DNA of 64,000 nucleotides, taken from Parvibaculaceae bacterium. Lineage in GTDB: Bacteria > Pseudomonadota > Alphaproteobacteria > Parvibaculales > Parvibaculaceae. Both the position numbers and the translations under genes were made by a program. The stretch is taken from positions 2,356,066-2,420,065 of the forward strand of contig JAHBYJ010000001.1 in NCBI GenBank assembly GCA_019636015.1, written 5' to 3'. The notes below the pieces were generated by a model. The model had not been told where the DNA came from, ran no database searches, and was given only the letters and a program-made list of their open reading frames with translations. Positions 56,904-64,000 of the stretch are shown in pieces. Each line of letters starts with the position of its first letter. Position 1 is the stretch's first letter.

Positions 56904-56964
56904 GGACGGCCACGGATGTTGTCGTGACCGTCCTCTGTCTCTTGATAAAGCCCGTTGCGGGCTT
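56904..56964 (-). terminator. Tandem terminator hairpins behind clpA
   Basis: Two stems: AAGCCCG/CGGGCTT (56948-56954, 56958-56964), just beyond the clpA stop and followed on the minus strand by TTTATC, and GGACGG..CACG with CGTG..CCGTCC (56904-56914, 56923-56933) followed by TTTTC. Confidence 0.65.
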
Positions 56965-56967
56965 CGC

Positions 56968-59352
56968 TCATTCCACCAGCAGCGGCACCTTCGGAACCGT
57001 GCCACCGCCGCCGCCCGAGCCGTCCTTCGGCTTGCGGACGCCGGACTTCTTCGAACCGCCACCGCTGCTCGGGCTGCGGGGCTGTGCGGGTTCGATATCG
57101 AAGAGGAGCGTATCGTCCTCGACCTTGACCACCACATGCCCGCCCTTGAGCAACCGCCCGAAGAGCACTTCGTCGGCGAGCGGCTTCTTGATGTTTTCCT
57201 GAATGACGCGTGCAAGCGGCCGCGCACCCATCTGCTCGTCATAGCCGCGCTCGGCGAGCCACTTGTTGGCATCCGGCGTGAGCTCGATCGTGACGTTCCG
57301 GTCGGCAAGCTGCGCCTCGAGCTGAAGCACGAACTTCTCGACCACCTGCGCAATGACCTCCTGCGGCAGATGCCCGAAGGGGATCACCGCATCGAGACGG
57401 TTGCGGAACTCGGGCGTGAAGAGACGCTTGATCGCATCTTCGTCGTCGCCCACGCGCTTCTTCTGCGAGAAGCCGATGGTCGGCCTCGCCATGTCGGCAG
57501 CGCCCGCATTCGTGGTCATGATCAGCACGACATTGCGGAAGTCGATCTTCTTGCCGTTGTGGTCAGTCAGCTTCCCGTGATCCATCACCTGCAACAGGAT
57601 GTTGAAGAGATCGGGATGCGCCTTCTCGATTTCGTCGAGCAGCAGCACGCAATGCGGATGCTGGTCGACGCCATCGGTGAGGAGCCCGCCCTGGTCGAAG
57701 CCGACATAACCGGGCGGCGCGCCGATGAGACGCGAAACCGTGTGCCTCTCCATATATTCCGACATGTCGAAACGCAGCATCTCGACGCCGAGAATGGAGG
57801 CGAGCTGACGCGCGACTTCCGTCTTGCCAACGCCTGTGGGCCCAGAGAAGAGATAGCAGCCGATGGGCTTCTCCGCCTCGCGCAAGCCCGCCCGCGCAAG
57901 CTTGATCGACGCGGCAAGCGCATCGATAGCCTCGTTCTGGCCGAACACGACGCGCTTCAGCTCCGTATCGAGGTCCTTCAGCTTCTCCGTATCGCTCTTG
58001 GAGACGGACTTCGGCGGGATGCGCGCCATGGTCGAGATGACGCTCTCGATCTCCGTCACGCCGATGGTCTTCTTGCGGCGCGATTCCGGCAGCAGCATCT
58101 GCGAGGCGCCCGCCTCGTCGATCACGTCGATCGCCTTGTCGGGCAGCTTTCGGTCATGCATGTACTTCGAAGACAGCTCCACCGCCGCCTTCACCGCATC
58201 GTTGGTGTAGCGGACCTTGTGGAACTCCTCGAAATAAGGCTTGAGCCCCTTCAGAATCTTGATCGTGTCGGGCACGGAGGGCTCGGCCACGTCGATCTTC
58301 TGGAAGCGGCGCACCAGCGCGCGATCCTTCTCGAAATGCTGGCGGTACTCCTTGTAGGTCGTCGAGCCGATGCAGCGTACCGAGCCGCTCGCAAGCGCCG
58401 GCTTCAGCAGGTTTGACGCATCCATGGCACCGCCGCTCGTCGCGCCCGCGCCGATCACCGTGTGGATTTCATCGATGAACATGATCGCGCCCGGATAGGC
58501 CTCGATCTCCTTGATGACCGCCTTGATGCGCTCCTCGAAATCGCCGCGATAGCGCGTGCCCGCGAGCAGCGTGCCCATGTCGAGCGAGAAGATGGTGGCG
58601 TTCTTCAGAACTTCCGGCACCTCGCCCTTCACGATGCGGCGCGCAAGCCCTTCGGCAATCGCCGTCTTGCCGACGCCGGGATCGCCCACGAAAAGCGGAT
58701 TGTTCTTTGAACGGCGGCAGAGAATCTGGATCGTGCGTTCCACCTCGCGCTCGCGCCCGATCAGCGGATCGATCTTGCCCTGCTTCGCCTTCTCGTTGAG
58801 GTTCACGCAATAATTGTCGAGCGCTTCCGTCGTGCGCTCCTTGCGTCCGCGCTCGCCGCCGCCCTCGGCTTCTTCCTGCGCGCCGCGCACGGGGCGCGTC
58901 TCGCTCATGTCACCGCGCTTGGCGATGCCGTGGCTGATGTAGTTCACGGCGTCGTAGCGCGTCATGTCCTGCTCCTGCAGGAAATAGGCGGCATGGCTCT
59001 CGCGCTCGGCGAACATCGCGACGAGCACATTCGCGCCCGTCACTTCCTCGCGGCCCGAAGACTGGACATGAATGACGGCGCGCTGGATCACACGCTGGAA
59101 GCCGGCGGTCGGCTTCGAGTCCTCGCCATTGTCGACCACGAGGCTCGACAATTCATTGTCCACATAGTTGGTGAGCTGCTGGCGCAGCAGGTCCATATCG
59201 ACATTGCAGGCGCGCATGACGGCGGCTGCATCCTGATCGTCCATCAGGGAAAGAAGCAGATGCTCCAGGGTCGCATATTCATGGTGCCGCTCATTGGCGA
59301 GCGCCAGTGCGCGGTGAAGGCCCTCTTCAAGACTGCGTGAAAACGTCGGCAC
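56968..59352 (-). CDS. clpA: ATP-dependent Clp protease ATP-binding subunit ClpA
   Basis: A 794-residue AAA+ unfoldase. The N-domain (residues 1-145) is followed by two ATPase modules with Walker A motifs GDPGVGKTAIAEGLA (about residue 228) and GPTGVGKTEVARQLA (about residue 510), and the IGF-like ClpP loop before the second end (TIGFSQKKR). A C-terminal Gly/Ser-rich tail of about 40 residues (SPSSGGGSKKSG) extends the usual 758. It feeds substrates to ClpP and is cotranscribed with clpS. Confidence 0.96.
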   Translation of the reverse strand: MPTFSRSLEEGLHRALALANERHHEYATLEHLLLSLMDDQDAAAVMRACNVDMDLLRQQLTNYVDNELSSLVVDNGEDSKPTAGFQRVIQRAVIHVQSSGREEVTGANVLVAMFAERESHAAYFLQEQDMTRYDAVNYISHGIAKRGDMSETRPVRGAQEEAEGGGERGRKERTTEALDNYCVNLNEKAKQGKIDPLIGREREVERTIQILCRRSKNNPLFVGDPGVGKTAIAEGLARRIVKGEVPEVLKNATIFSLDMGTLLAGTRYRGDFEERIKAVIKEIEAYPGAIMFIDEIHTVIGAGATSGGAMDASNLLKPALASGSVRCIGSTTYKEYRQHFEKDRALVRRFQKIDVAEPSVPDTIKILKGLKPYFEEFHKVRYTNDAVKAAVELSSKYMHDRKLPDKAIDVIDEAGASQMLLPESRRKKTIGVTEIESVISTMARIPPKSVSKSDTEKLKDLDTELKRVVFGQNEAIDALAASIKLARAGLREAEKPIGCYLFSGPTGVGKTEVARQLASILGVEMLRFDMSEYMERHTVSRLIGAPPGYVGFDQGGLLTDGVDQHPHCVLLLDEIEKAHPDLFNILLQVMDHGKLTDHNGKKIDFRNVVLIMTTNAGAADMARPTIGFSQKKRVGDDEDAIKRLFTPEFRNRLDAVIPFGHLPQEVIAQVVEKFVLQLEAQLADRNVTIELTPDANKWLAERGYDEQMGARPLARVIQENIKKPLADEVLFGRLLKGGHVVVKVEDDTLLFDIEPAQPRSPSSGGGSKKSGVRKPKDGSGGGGGTVPKVPLLVE

Positions 59353-59403
59353 TTGCGAACCTTCCCTTCTCTTGCTGAACCACTATACAGCTTCTACGCG
59401 CAA

Positions 59404-59736
59404 CTATTCTCTTTCCATCGTGCATTGCAGCGGGTGCTGGTGCTGCCGGGCGAAATCCATCACCTGCGTCACCTTGGTTTCCGCGACCTCATAGGTGTAG
59501 AGGCCGCAAATCCCCACTCCATGCTGATGGACATGGAGCATGATCACCGTCGCCTCATCCCGCCCCTTGTTGAAGAACCGCTCCAGCACATGAACGACGA
59601 ACTCCATCGGGGTGTAGTCGTCATTGAGAAGCAGAACCTTGTAGAGCGAGGGCTTCTTCGTTTTGGGCTTCGACTTCGTGATGACGCCGGTACCAACGCC
59701 CCCGTCCTCATCACCGCGCCGCCTGTCGTCCGACAT
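59404..59736 (-). CDS. clpS: ClpS N-end-rule adaptor
   Basis: A 110-residue adaptor. [28 protein letters not shown] (about residue 28) is the substrate-binding and ClpA-contact region; [29 protein letters not shown] is the typical core. The N-terminal 25 residues are disordered and polar. It passes N-degron substrates to ClpA, whose gene follows 51 bp later. Confidence 0.96.
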   Translation of the reverse strand: MSDDRRRGDEDGGVGTGVITKSKPKTKKPSLYKVLLLNDDYTPMEFVVHVLERFFNKGRDEATVIMLHVHQHGVGICGLYTYEVAETKVTQVMDFARQHQHPLQCTMERE

Positions 59737-60154
59737 TCCGATCCCGCAATTTCCAAAGCAGCCGCCATCCGTTGACGCGCCGCACAAGCATTAGATAGTC
59801 GACCTTAGCCAAATTCAAAGATCGACCCAATTCTAGCCGGATTCGGAGGCTGCCGGGGCGAGATCGCCGCCGGACCGGCATTCGGCGGGATTATTGCCTC
59901 GGCCATGCCTGCCGCCTCCGGGTAGCCCGCATCGCGCTGCCCGCGGCTGCCGGTTAACGAATATTAACCATGTTAATCTTTTGGTAATACACTCGAGATA
60001 CCCTCGACTGCAGCCAACCGCTTAGGATACTTACGGTTTTTCGTCATTTTCGCCCATCAGGGTCTTCGCAAATTGTGCTTGTGACGCTACAGTTTGATCG
60101 GGGATTTGATTTGGGGTGACGCGCACGGGACGCGTCCGCTAGAGGGGAAGACAC
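59737..60154. other. Intergenic region upstream of the D,D-carboxypeptidase gene
   Basis: About 420 bases between divergent clpS and the carboxypeptidase gene. It contains the TTAA-rich element at 59952-59976 and a leader with AGGGGAAG just before the ATG at 60155. Nothing else is supported; a promoter for clpS should lie at the left end. Confidence 0.5.
59952..59976. promoter_or_regulatory. TTAA-rich inverted repeat with CtrA half-site match
   Basis: GGTTAA (59952-59957) and TTAACC (59964-59969) form an inverted repeat with 6-nt spacing; TTAACCAT at 59964-59971 matches the CtrA half site and GTTAA follows at 59972-59976. The spacing is not the classical TTAA-N7-TTAA, so CtrA control is only a possibility. 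It lies 180 bases before the carboxypeptidase ATG. Confidence 0.4.
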
Positions 60155-61870
60155 ATGCAGGGGCATGCGCACGCGAGTATTCGGCGCAAATCCTTCAATC
60201 TGGGAGACCGGGCGGGCCGTATTGCCACGGCAATGTGCCTGACGCTCCTTGCCTGTATGCTCTCGCTGCCTGCCCTGGCTTCCACGAAACATGCCGCGCT
60301 TGTGATCGATGGTCATACGGGCCAGGTGCTTTATTCCCGTAATGCCGACGAAGCGCGCTATCCCGCCTCTCTCACCAAGGTGATGACGCTCTATCTCCTT
60401 TTCGAGAAGCTCGAAAAGGGAGAAGCCACGCTCAAGTCGCGCATCACCATGACCCAGCGCGGCGCGAACCAGCCGCCGTCGAAGCTCGGCCTTGGCGTCG
60501 GCCAGACGCTCACCGTCGAGGATGCGATCCTCGCTCTCGTCACCCGCTCGGCCAATGACGTGGCTTCCGCCACCGGCGCTTTCATCGCCGGTTCGGAAGA
60601 CAATTTCGCCGCCTTGATGACGAAAAAGGCCCGCGAACTGGGCATGTCCAAGACGACCTACAAGAACGCTTCCGGCCTGCCCGACAAGGCACAGGTCACG
60701 ACCGCGCGCGATCAGGCGACGCTTGCAATGCGCATGCGCGAGGACTTCCCGCAGTATTATCACTACTTCAGCACCGAATATTTCACCTGGGGCAAGGCGC
60801 GTATCCATAACCACAACAGGCTTCTCGGCCGCTATCAGGGCGCCACGGGCCTCAAGACGGGTTACACGCGCGCTTCGGGCTTCAACCTCACCACCACCGT
60901 GGAACGCGAAGACAAATATCTCGTCGGCGTCGTCATGGGCGGTGAGCAGGCAAAGACCCGCGACGACCACATGGTCGAAATTCTGGACCGCGCCTATCCG
61001 CGCGCCATTGCGATGAAGGCCGGCACCACGCAGGTCGCTTCGGCGCAGCGCAAGCAGACAGTCGCCGCCGCCTCGTCCATTCAGCCGGTCTCAGCGCCGC
61101 AACCCGTCGAAACCGTGGCGCTGGCCGCAACCCCGACGCCGGTGCACCGCCCCGCCGGAATCGTGCCCGCGGAAGACCGCGCCGCGCTCCTTCAGCTTGC
61201 TTCCGCCATTGAGGTTCAGGACGTCGTCGAGGCGCCAGTGCCGGCGCCGCAGCCCGCCCCCGTGCAGACCGCTGCACTCACCTCTTCCAGCATTCCTGCC
61301 AATGCGCCTTTCGCCACGGTGCCCGGGGCGCCGGCGGCGGCATCCAAAGCGCCGGTCGACAGCGCCACGGCCTATGCCGTCTCAGCCCTCCGCTCCGCAG
61401 AAGGCCCCGTCCGCCAGGTTGGCCGTGAAATCGGCAATTTCCTTGTTCCCCCGGCCAATGCCGCCGTCGCCCCGGCGGAGCCGCTGACGCAATCGGCACT
61501 GAACGATCCCGCCCGCACCGAGCCGCAGCTCGCCCGCGACTGGCGTGACGGCGACCCGCTCATTCCGGAAGGCACCTGGGTCATTCAGATCGGCGCCTAT
61601 GCGAGCGAGGCCGATGCTGTCGAAAGCATCCGCAAGGCCGTGCGTGCGGCACCCGAGGAACTCGGCAAGGCGGTTCCCGTCACCATTCCAGTGACGACGG
61701 CAGAGAAGCGGACGCTCTATCGCTCGCGCTTCGGCGGCTTCGAAGGCGAACAGCAGGCCCGCAATGCCTGCGGACGGCTTGCCCGCCAGTCGATCCAGTG
61801 CATTCCCATTCCGCCGACCAACTGGGCCATGCCGAACAATCCGGAAGCGCGGGAAAAGCGCCGCGGCTAA
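60155..61870 (+). CDS. D-alanyl-D-alanine carboxypeptidase with C-terminal SPOR domain
   Basis: A 571-residue protein. An N-terminal hydrophobic segment (about residues 25-45) acts as signal. The penicillin-binding core has ASLTKVMTL (SxxK, about residue 73), TRSANDVAS (SxN, about residue 130) and GLKTGYTRAS (KTG, about residue 235). A Pro/Ala linker of about 190 residues precedes a SPOR domain (GTWVIQIGAYASEADAV, YRSRFGGFEGEQQAR) at residues 470-560, which binds denuded septal glycan. It trims the terminal D-Ala from peptidoglycan stem peptides; SPOR suggests recruitment to the division site. Confidence 0.93.
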   Translation: MQGHAHASIRRKSFNLGDRAGRIATAMCLTLLACMLSLPALASTKHAALVIDGHTGQVLYSRNADEARYPASLTKVMTLYLLFEKLEKGEATLKSRITMTQRGANQPPSKLGLGVGQTLTVEDAILALVTRSANDVASATGAFIAGSEDNFAALMTKKARELGMSKTTYKNASGLPDKAQVTTARDQATLAMRMREDFPQYYHYFSTEYFTWGKARIHNHNRLLGRYQGATGLKTGYTRASGFNLTTTVEREDKYLVGVVMGGEQAKTRDDHMVEILDRAYPRAIAMKAGTTQVASAQRKQTVAAASSIQPVSAPQPVETVALAATPTPVHRPAGIVPAEDRAALLQLASAIEVQDVVEAPVPAPQPAPVQTAALTSSSIPANAPFATVPGAPAAASKAPVDSATAYAVSALRSAEGPVRQVGREIGNFLVPPANAAVAPAEPLTQSALNDPARTEPQLARDWRDGDPLIPEGTWVIQIGAYASEADAVESIRKAVRAAPEELGKAVPVTIPVTTAEKRTLYRSRFGGFEGEQQARNACGRLARQSIQCIPIPPTNWAMPNNPEAREKRRG

Positions 61871-62724
61871 ACCGCCTTCGCCGCCTCGTCCCGCATCGTT
61901 TCAAACGGCAGTTCCAGCGCCTCGACCAGCGCCCGCACCTCCGCGCGCGCTGCGACATGCGACATGGACATCTGCGTATCCACCCCCTCCTCCCGAAGAT
62001 CGAGGAGCGTGAGACCGGAGGGGAACATTTCCCTGAAGATCACGCGCTCGCCGAAGCCCGGTCCGATGCGGAAGCCGATGCGGGCGGCCAGCGCCGACAG
62101 GACGGATTCCACACGGCGCTTGTTCTTTGCGTCGAGATGCGAGAGCCGGTTGCGGACCACCACCCAGTCGATCTCACCGCCATCGCGAACGGCGCGCCGC
62201 TTGCGGCTTTCCCAGACCATTTCGCTGTAAACGCTCGGCCCCTTGATCCGGTATGTCTGCGGGTCTACGCGGCCGAGCAGATCGAAATCGACGAAACTGT
62301 CGTTCATGGGCGTAATCAGCGTATCGGCCCGGGCATGGCCGAGCCGCGACAGGTTGCTGTCGCTGCCGGGACAGTCGATCACAAGAAAATCGTTCGTTTC
62401 CGAGAGGCGGTCGATAGCGGCATCGAGTTCCGCCCCCTCCTCGGCATTGGCATCGGCGACCGAGGCGGCCATGGAACGGGTGATCACCATATGATCCGGC
62501 ATGACGAGATTGACCCCCGCCGCCTCCGCCCAGGCCTTGCGGTTTTCGACATAGCGCGTCAGCGAGCGCTGGCGCCCGTCCAGATCGATCGACCCGACGC
62601 GAAATCCCTCGCGCAGCAGATAGGCAATGACATGCATCGCGGTCGTGGTCTTGCCAGAACCGCCCTTTTCATTGCCCAACACGATCACATGAGCGGGTTT
62701 TCCCGCCTGCGCGCCCTCTGTCAT
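61867..62724 (-). CDS. mipZ: Division-site positioning ATPase MipZ
   Basis: A 285-residue ParA/MinD-type ATPase. VIVLGNEKGGSGKTTTAMH (deviant Walker A, residues 13-31), VGSIDLDGRQRSLTRY and DFLVIDCPGSDSNLSRLGHARAD match MipZ, which inhibits FtsZ away from midcell in alphaproteobacteria. ATG at 62724 (GGGG upstream) is preferred over the longer start at 62868. Its stop overlaps the end of the carboxypeptidase gene on the opposite strand. Confidence 0.92.
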   Translation of the reverse strand: MTEGAQAGKPAHVIVLGNEKGGSGKTTTAMHVIAYLLREGFRVGSIDLDGRQRSLTRYVENRKAWAEAAGVNLVMPDHMVITRSMAASVADANAEEGAELDAAIDRLSETNDFLVIDCPGSDSNLSRLGHARADTLITPMNDSFVDFDLLGRVDPQTYRIKGPSVYSEMVWESRKRRAVRDGGEIDWVVVRNRLSHLDAKNKRRVESVLSALAARIGFRIGPGFGERVIFREMFPSGLTLLDLREEGVDTQMSMSHVAARAEVRALVEALELPFETMRDEAAKAV

Positions 62725-62904
62725 ATGCCCCGAAATCCCAACTGAGAGTGCCCCCCTCGAATCGCGCGGAGTCTGGGTTGTGCGGCGGCCAGCGTCAACC
62801 GAAGCCGGGGTCTCGCCTGTAACAGTAACAGCCCTTGCAGCCTCCCCCGTCCCTGCGGCTACACTCATGGAACAATTCAGCAGGCAACCCAGGGGGCTTA
62901 TCGA

Positions 62905-64000
62905 ATGAAGGGCATGCTCACGCTCGACCAGTTATCCGACCTCGTCGCCGGCGGCGAGATCGACACCGTCGTCATGGCCATGCCTGACATGCAGGGCCGG
63001 CTGGTCGGAAAGCGTATGGCAGCGCCCTATTTCCTCGACACAGCTGTTCATGAGACCCATGCCTGCAACTATCTCCTGACCGTCGACACGGACATGGAAC
63101 CCGTACCGGGCTACAAGGCCGCAAGCTGGGCGCAGGGCTATGGCGACTTCGCGCTGAAGCCCGACCTCGCGACCCTTCGGCGCATTCCCTGGCTCCCCGG
63201 CACCGCGCTCGTCATCTGCGATACAGTGGACCATCATGGCGAGGACGTGCCCCACGCACCGCGCTCCATGCTCAAGAAGCAGCTGAAGCGCATCGCCGCC
63301 ATGAAGATGAAGGCCTTCATGGCCTCGGAGCTTGAATTCTATCTTTTCGACGAGACGTTCGAGTCCGCGCATGAGAAGCGCTATCGCGATCTCAAGACGC
63401 CGAACTGGTATATCGAGGACTATCACATCTTCGCGACCAGCAAGGAAGAAGGGATCATGCGGGCGATCCGCAACGGTCTCGAAGGAGCCGGCATACCGGT
63501 CGAGAACTCGAAGGGCGAATGGGGGCCCGGCCAGGAAGAGATCAATGTCCGCTATGCCGAAGCACTGGAAATGGCGGACCGGCATACGATCCTGAAAAAC
63601 GGCATCAAGGAAATCGCATGGCTGCACGGCAAGGCCGTGACCTTCATGGCGAAATGGAATTACGAGCTTGCGGGCTCCTCCTGCCATATCCATATGTCGC
63701 TCTGGGACGAGAAGGCGAAATCCGCGCATTTCTTCGACAAGGATGCGACGCCCCACGGCATGTCGGAGCTCTGCCAGCAGTTCCTCGCCGGGCAATTGCG
63801 CCATGCGCGCGAGATGGCTTACTTCCTTGCACCGCAGGTGAACTCCTACAAGCGCTTCGTGAACGGCTCCTTTGCGCCGACCAATATCGTCTGGTCGAAT
63901 GACAACCGCACCGCGGGCTTCCGCATGTGCGGCACGGGCAAGAGCCTGCGCATCGAATGCCGCGTTGGCGGGGCCGACCTGAACCCCTATCTCGCCTATG
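62905..64000 (+). CDS. Glutamine synthetase-like enzyme, 3' end missing
   Basis: An open frame from ATG 62905 to the window edge, 365 codons, so the gene is truncated by the window. It follows the GS fold: MPDMQGRLVGKRM in the N-terminal beta-grasp, the ELEFYLFDETF metal/ATP segment, AWLHGKAVTFMAKW, GSSCHIHMSLWD and YKRFVNGSFAPTNIVWSNDNRTAGFR. The sequence is closer to the GS-like gamma-glutamylpolyamine/glutamylmethylamide ligases (PuuA, GlnT or GlnA3 type) than to GlnA-I. It is divergent from mipZ. The substrate must be tested by the missing end and context. AGGGGG lies 9 nt before the ATG. Confidence 0.85.
   Translation, partial: MKGMLTLDQLSDLVAGGEIDTVVMAMPDMQGRLVGKRMAAPYFLDTAVHETHACNYLLTVDTDMEPVPGYKAASWAQGYGDFALKPDLATLRRIPWLPGTALVICDTVDHHGEDVPHAPRSMLKKQLKRIAAMKMKAFMASELEFYLFDETFESAHEKRYRDLKTPNWYIEDYHIFATSKEEGIMRAIRNGLEGAGIPVENSKGEWGPGQEEINVRYAEALEMADRHTILKNGIKEIAWLHGKAVTFMAKWNYELAGSSCHIHMSLWDEKAKSAHFFDKDATPHGMSELCQQFLAGQLRHAREMAYFLAPQVNSYKRFVNGSFAPTNIVWSNDNRTAGFRMCGTGKSLRIECRVGGADLNPYLAY

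Overview
The window is a compact, high-GC chromosomal segment of an alphaproteobacterium. This is supported by a PleD-DivK cell-cycle pair, a MipZ division-site ATPase, an EipB (DUF1849) envelope protein, DUF3572, a GatCAB amidotransferase operon, an aspartate carbamoyltransferase gene coupled to a dihydroorotase-like gene without the metal-binding HxH, and clpS-clpA in tandem. Interspersed CCGGG palindromes and the overall gene set suggest Hyphomicrobiales or a Parvibaculum-like lineage. That placement is inference, not proof. Almost everything is single-copy core or envelope gene content; I see no transposase, phage module or CRISPR array.

Layout. 1-4.7 kb: 3' part of a soluble lytic transglycosylase, an alpha/beta hydrolase, a Na/Pi-cotransporter-family protein and a methyltransferase. 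4.7-8.0 kb: an osmotic-stress block on the minus strand, with an MscS-type channel followed by a 382-bp structured leader and two overlapping methyltransferase genes that together should make glycine betaine from glycine. 8.1-11 kb: hydrolase, TetR regulator, DUF2459 and TRIC channel genes, with an 18-bp palindrome placed as the TetR operator. 11-17.7 kb: AI-2E-type permease, a 45-residue glycine-zipper protein, two glutathione S-transferases, TesB, tRNA-Ser(GCT), a GIY-YIG nuclease and a histone-H1-like Lys/Ala protein. 17.9-21.2 kb: gatCAB. 21.4-29.8 kb: ruvX, two lower-GC genes of uncertain origin, an AidB-like acyl-CoA dehydrogenase, then pyrB-pyrC-plsY-dprA.

30-40.3 kb: topA-rnr-DUF983, two tandem NUDIX hydrolases, two MFS permeases and rpmG (L33). 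40.3-43.8 kb: a convergent gap rich in palindromes, pleD-divK, then DUF3572 and a HAD hydrolase. 44-50.4 kb: CapA-like protein, ROK kinase, dinB, eipB, a 2-hydroxyacid dehydrogenase and an FGE-fold lipoprotein lacking the catalytic cysteines. 50.5-56.5 kb: diguanylate cyclase, agmatine deiminase, RidA, a FemAB/GNAT-like protein, a HIT protein, and a beta-propeller lipoprotein. 56.5-64 kb: VOC protein, clpS-clpA, a D,D-carboxypeptidase fused to a SPOR domain, mipZ, and the 5' part of a glutamine-synthetase-like gene that runs off the window.

The features most worth following up are the betaine-synthesis operon with its LacI-type operator-like palindrome and nested inverted repeats, the TetR palindrome, the H1-like sequence shared by a dedicated gene, a GST N-terminus and the TopA tail, and palindromic non-coding elements around 13.0 kb and 40.4-40.7 kb.
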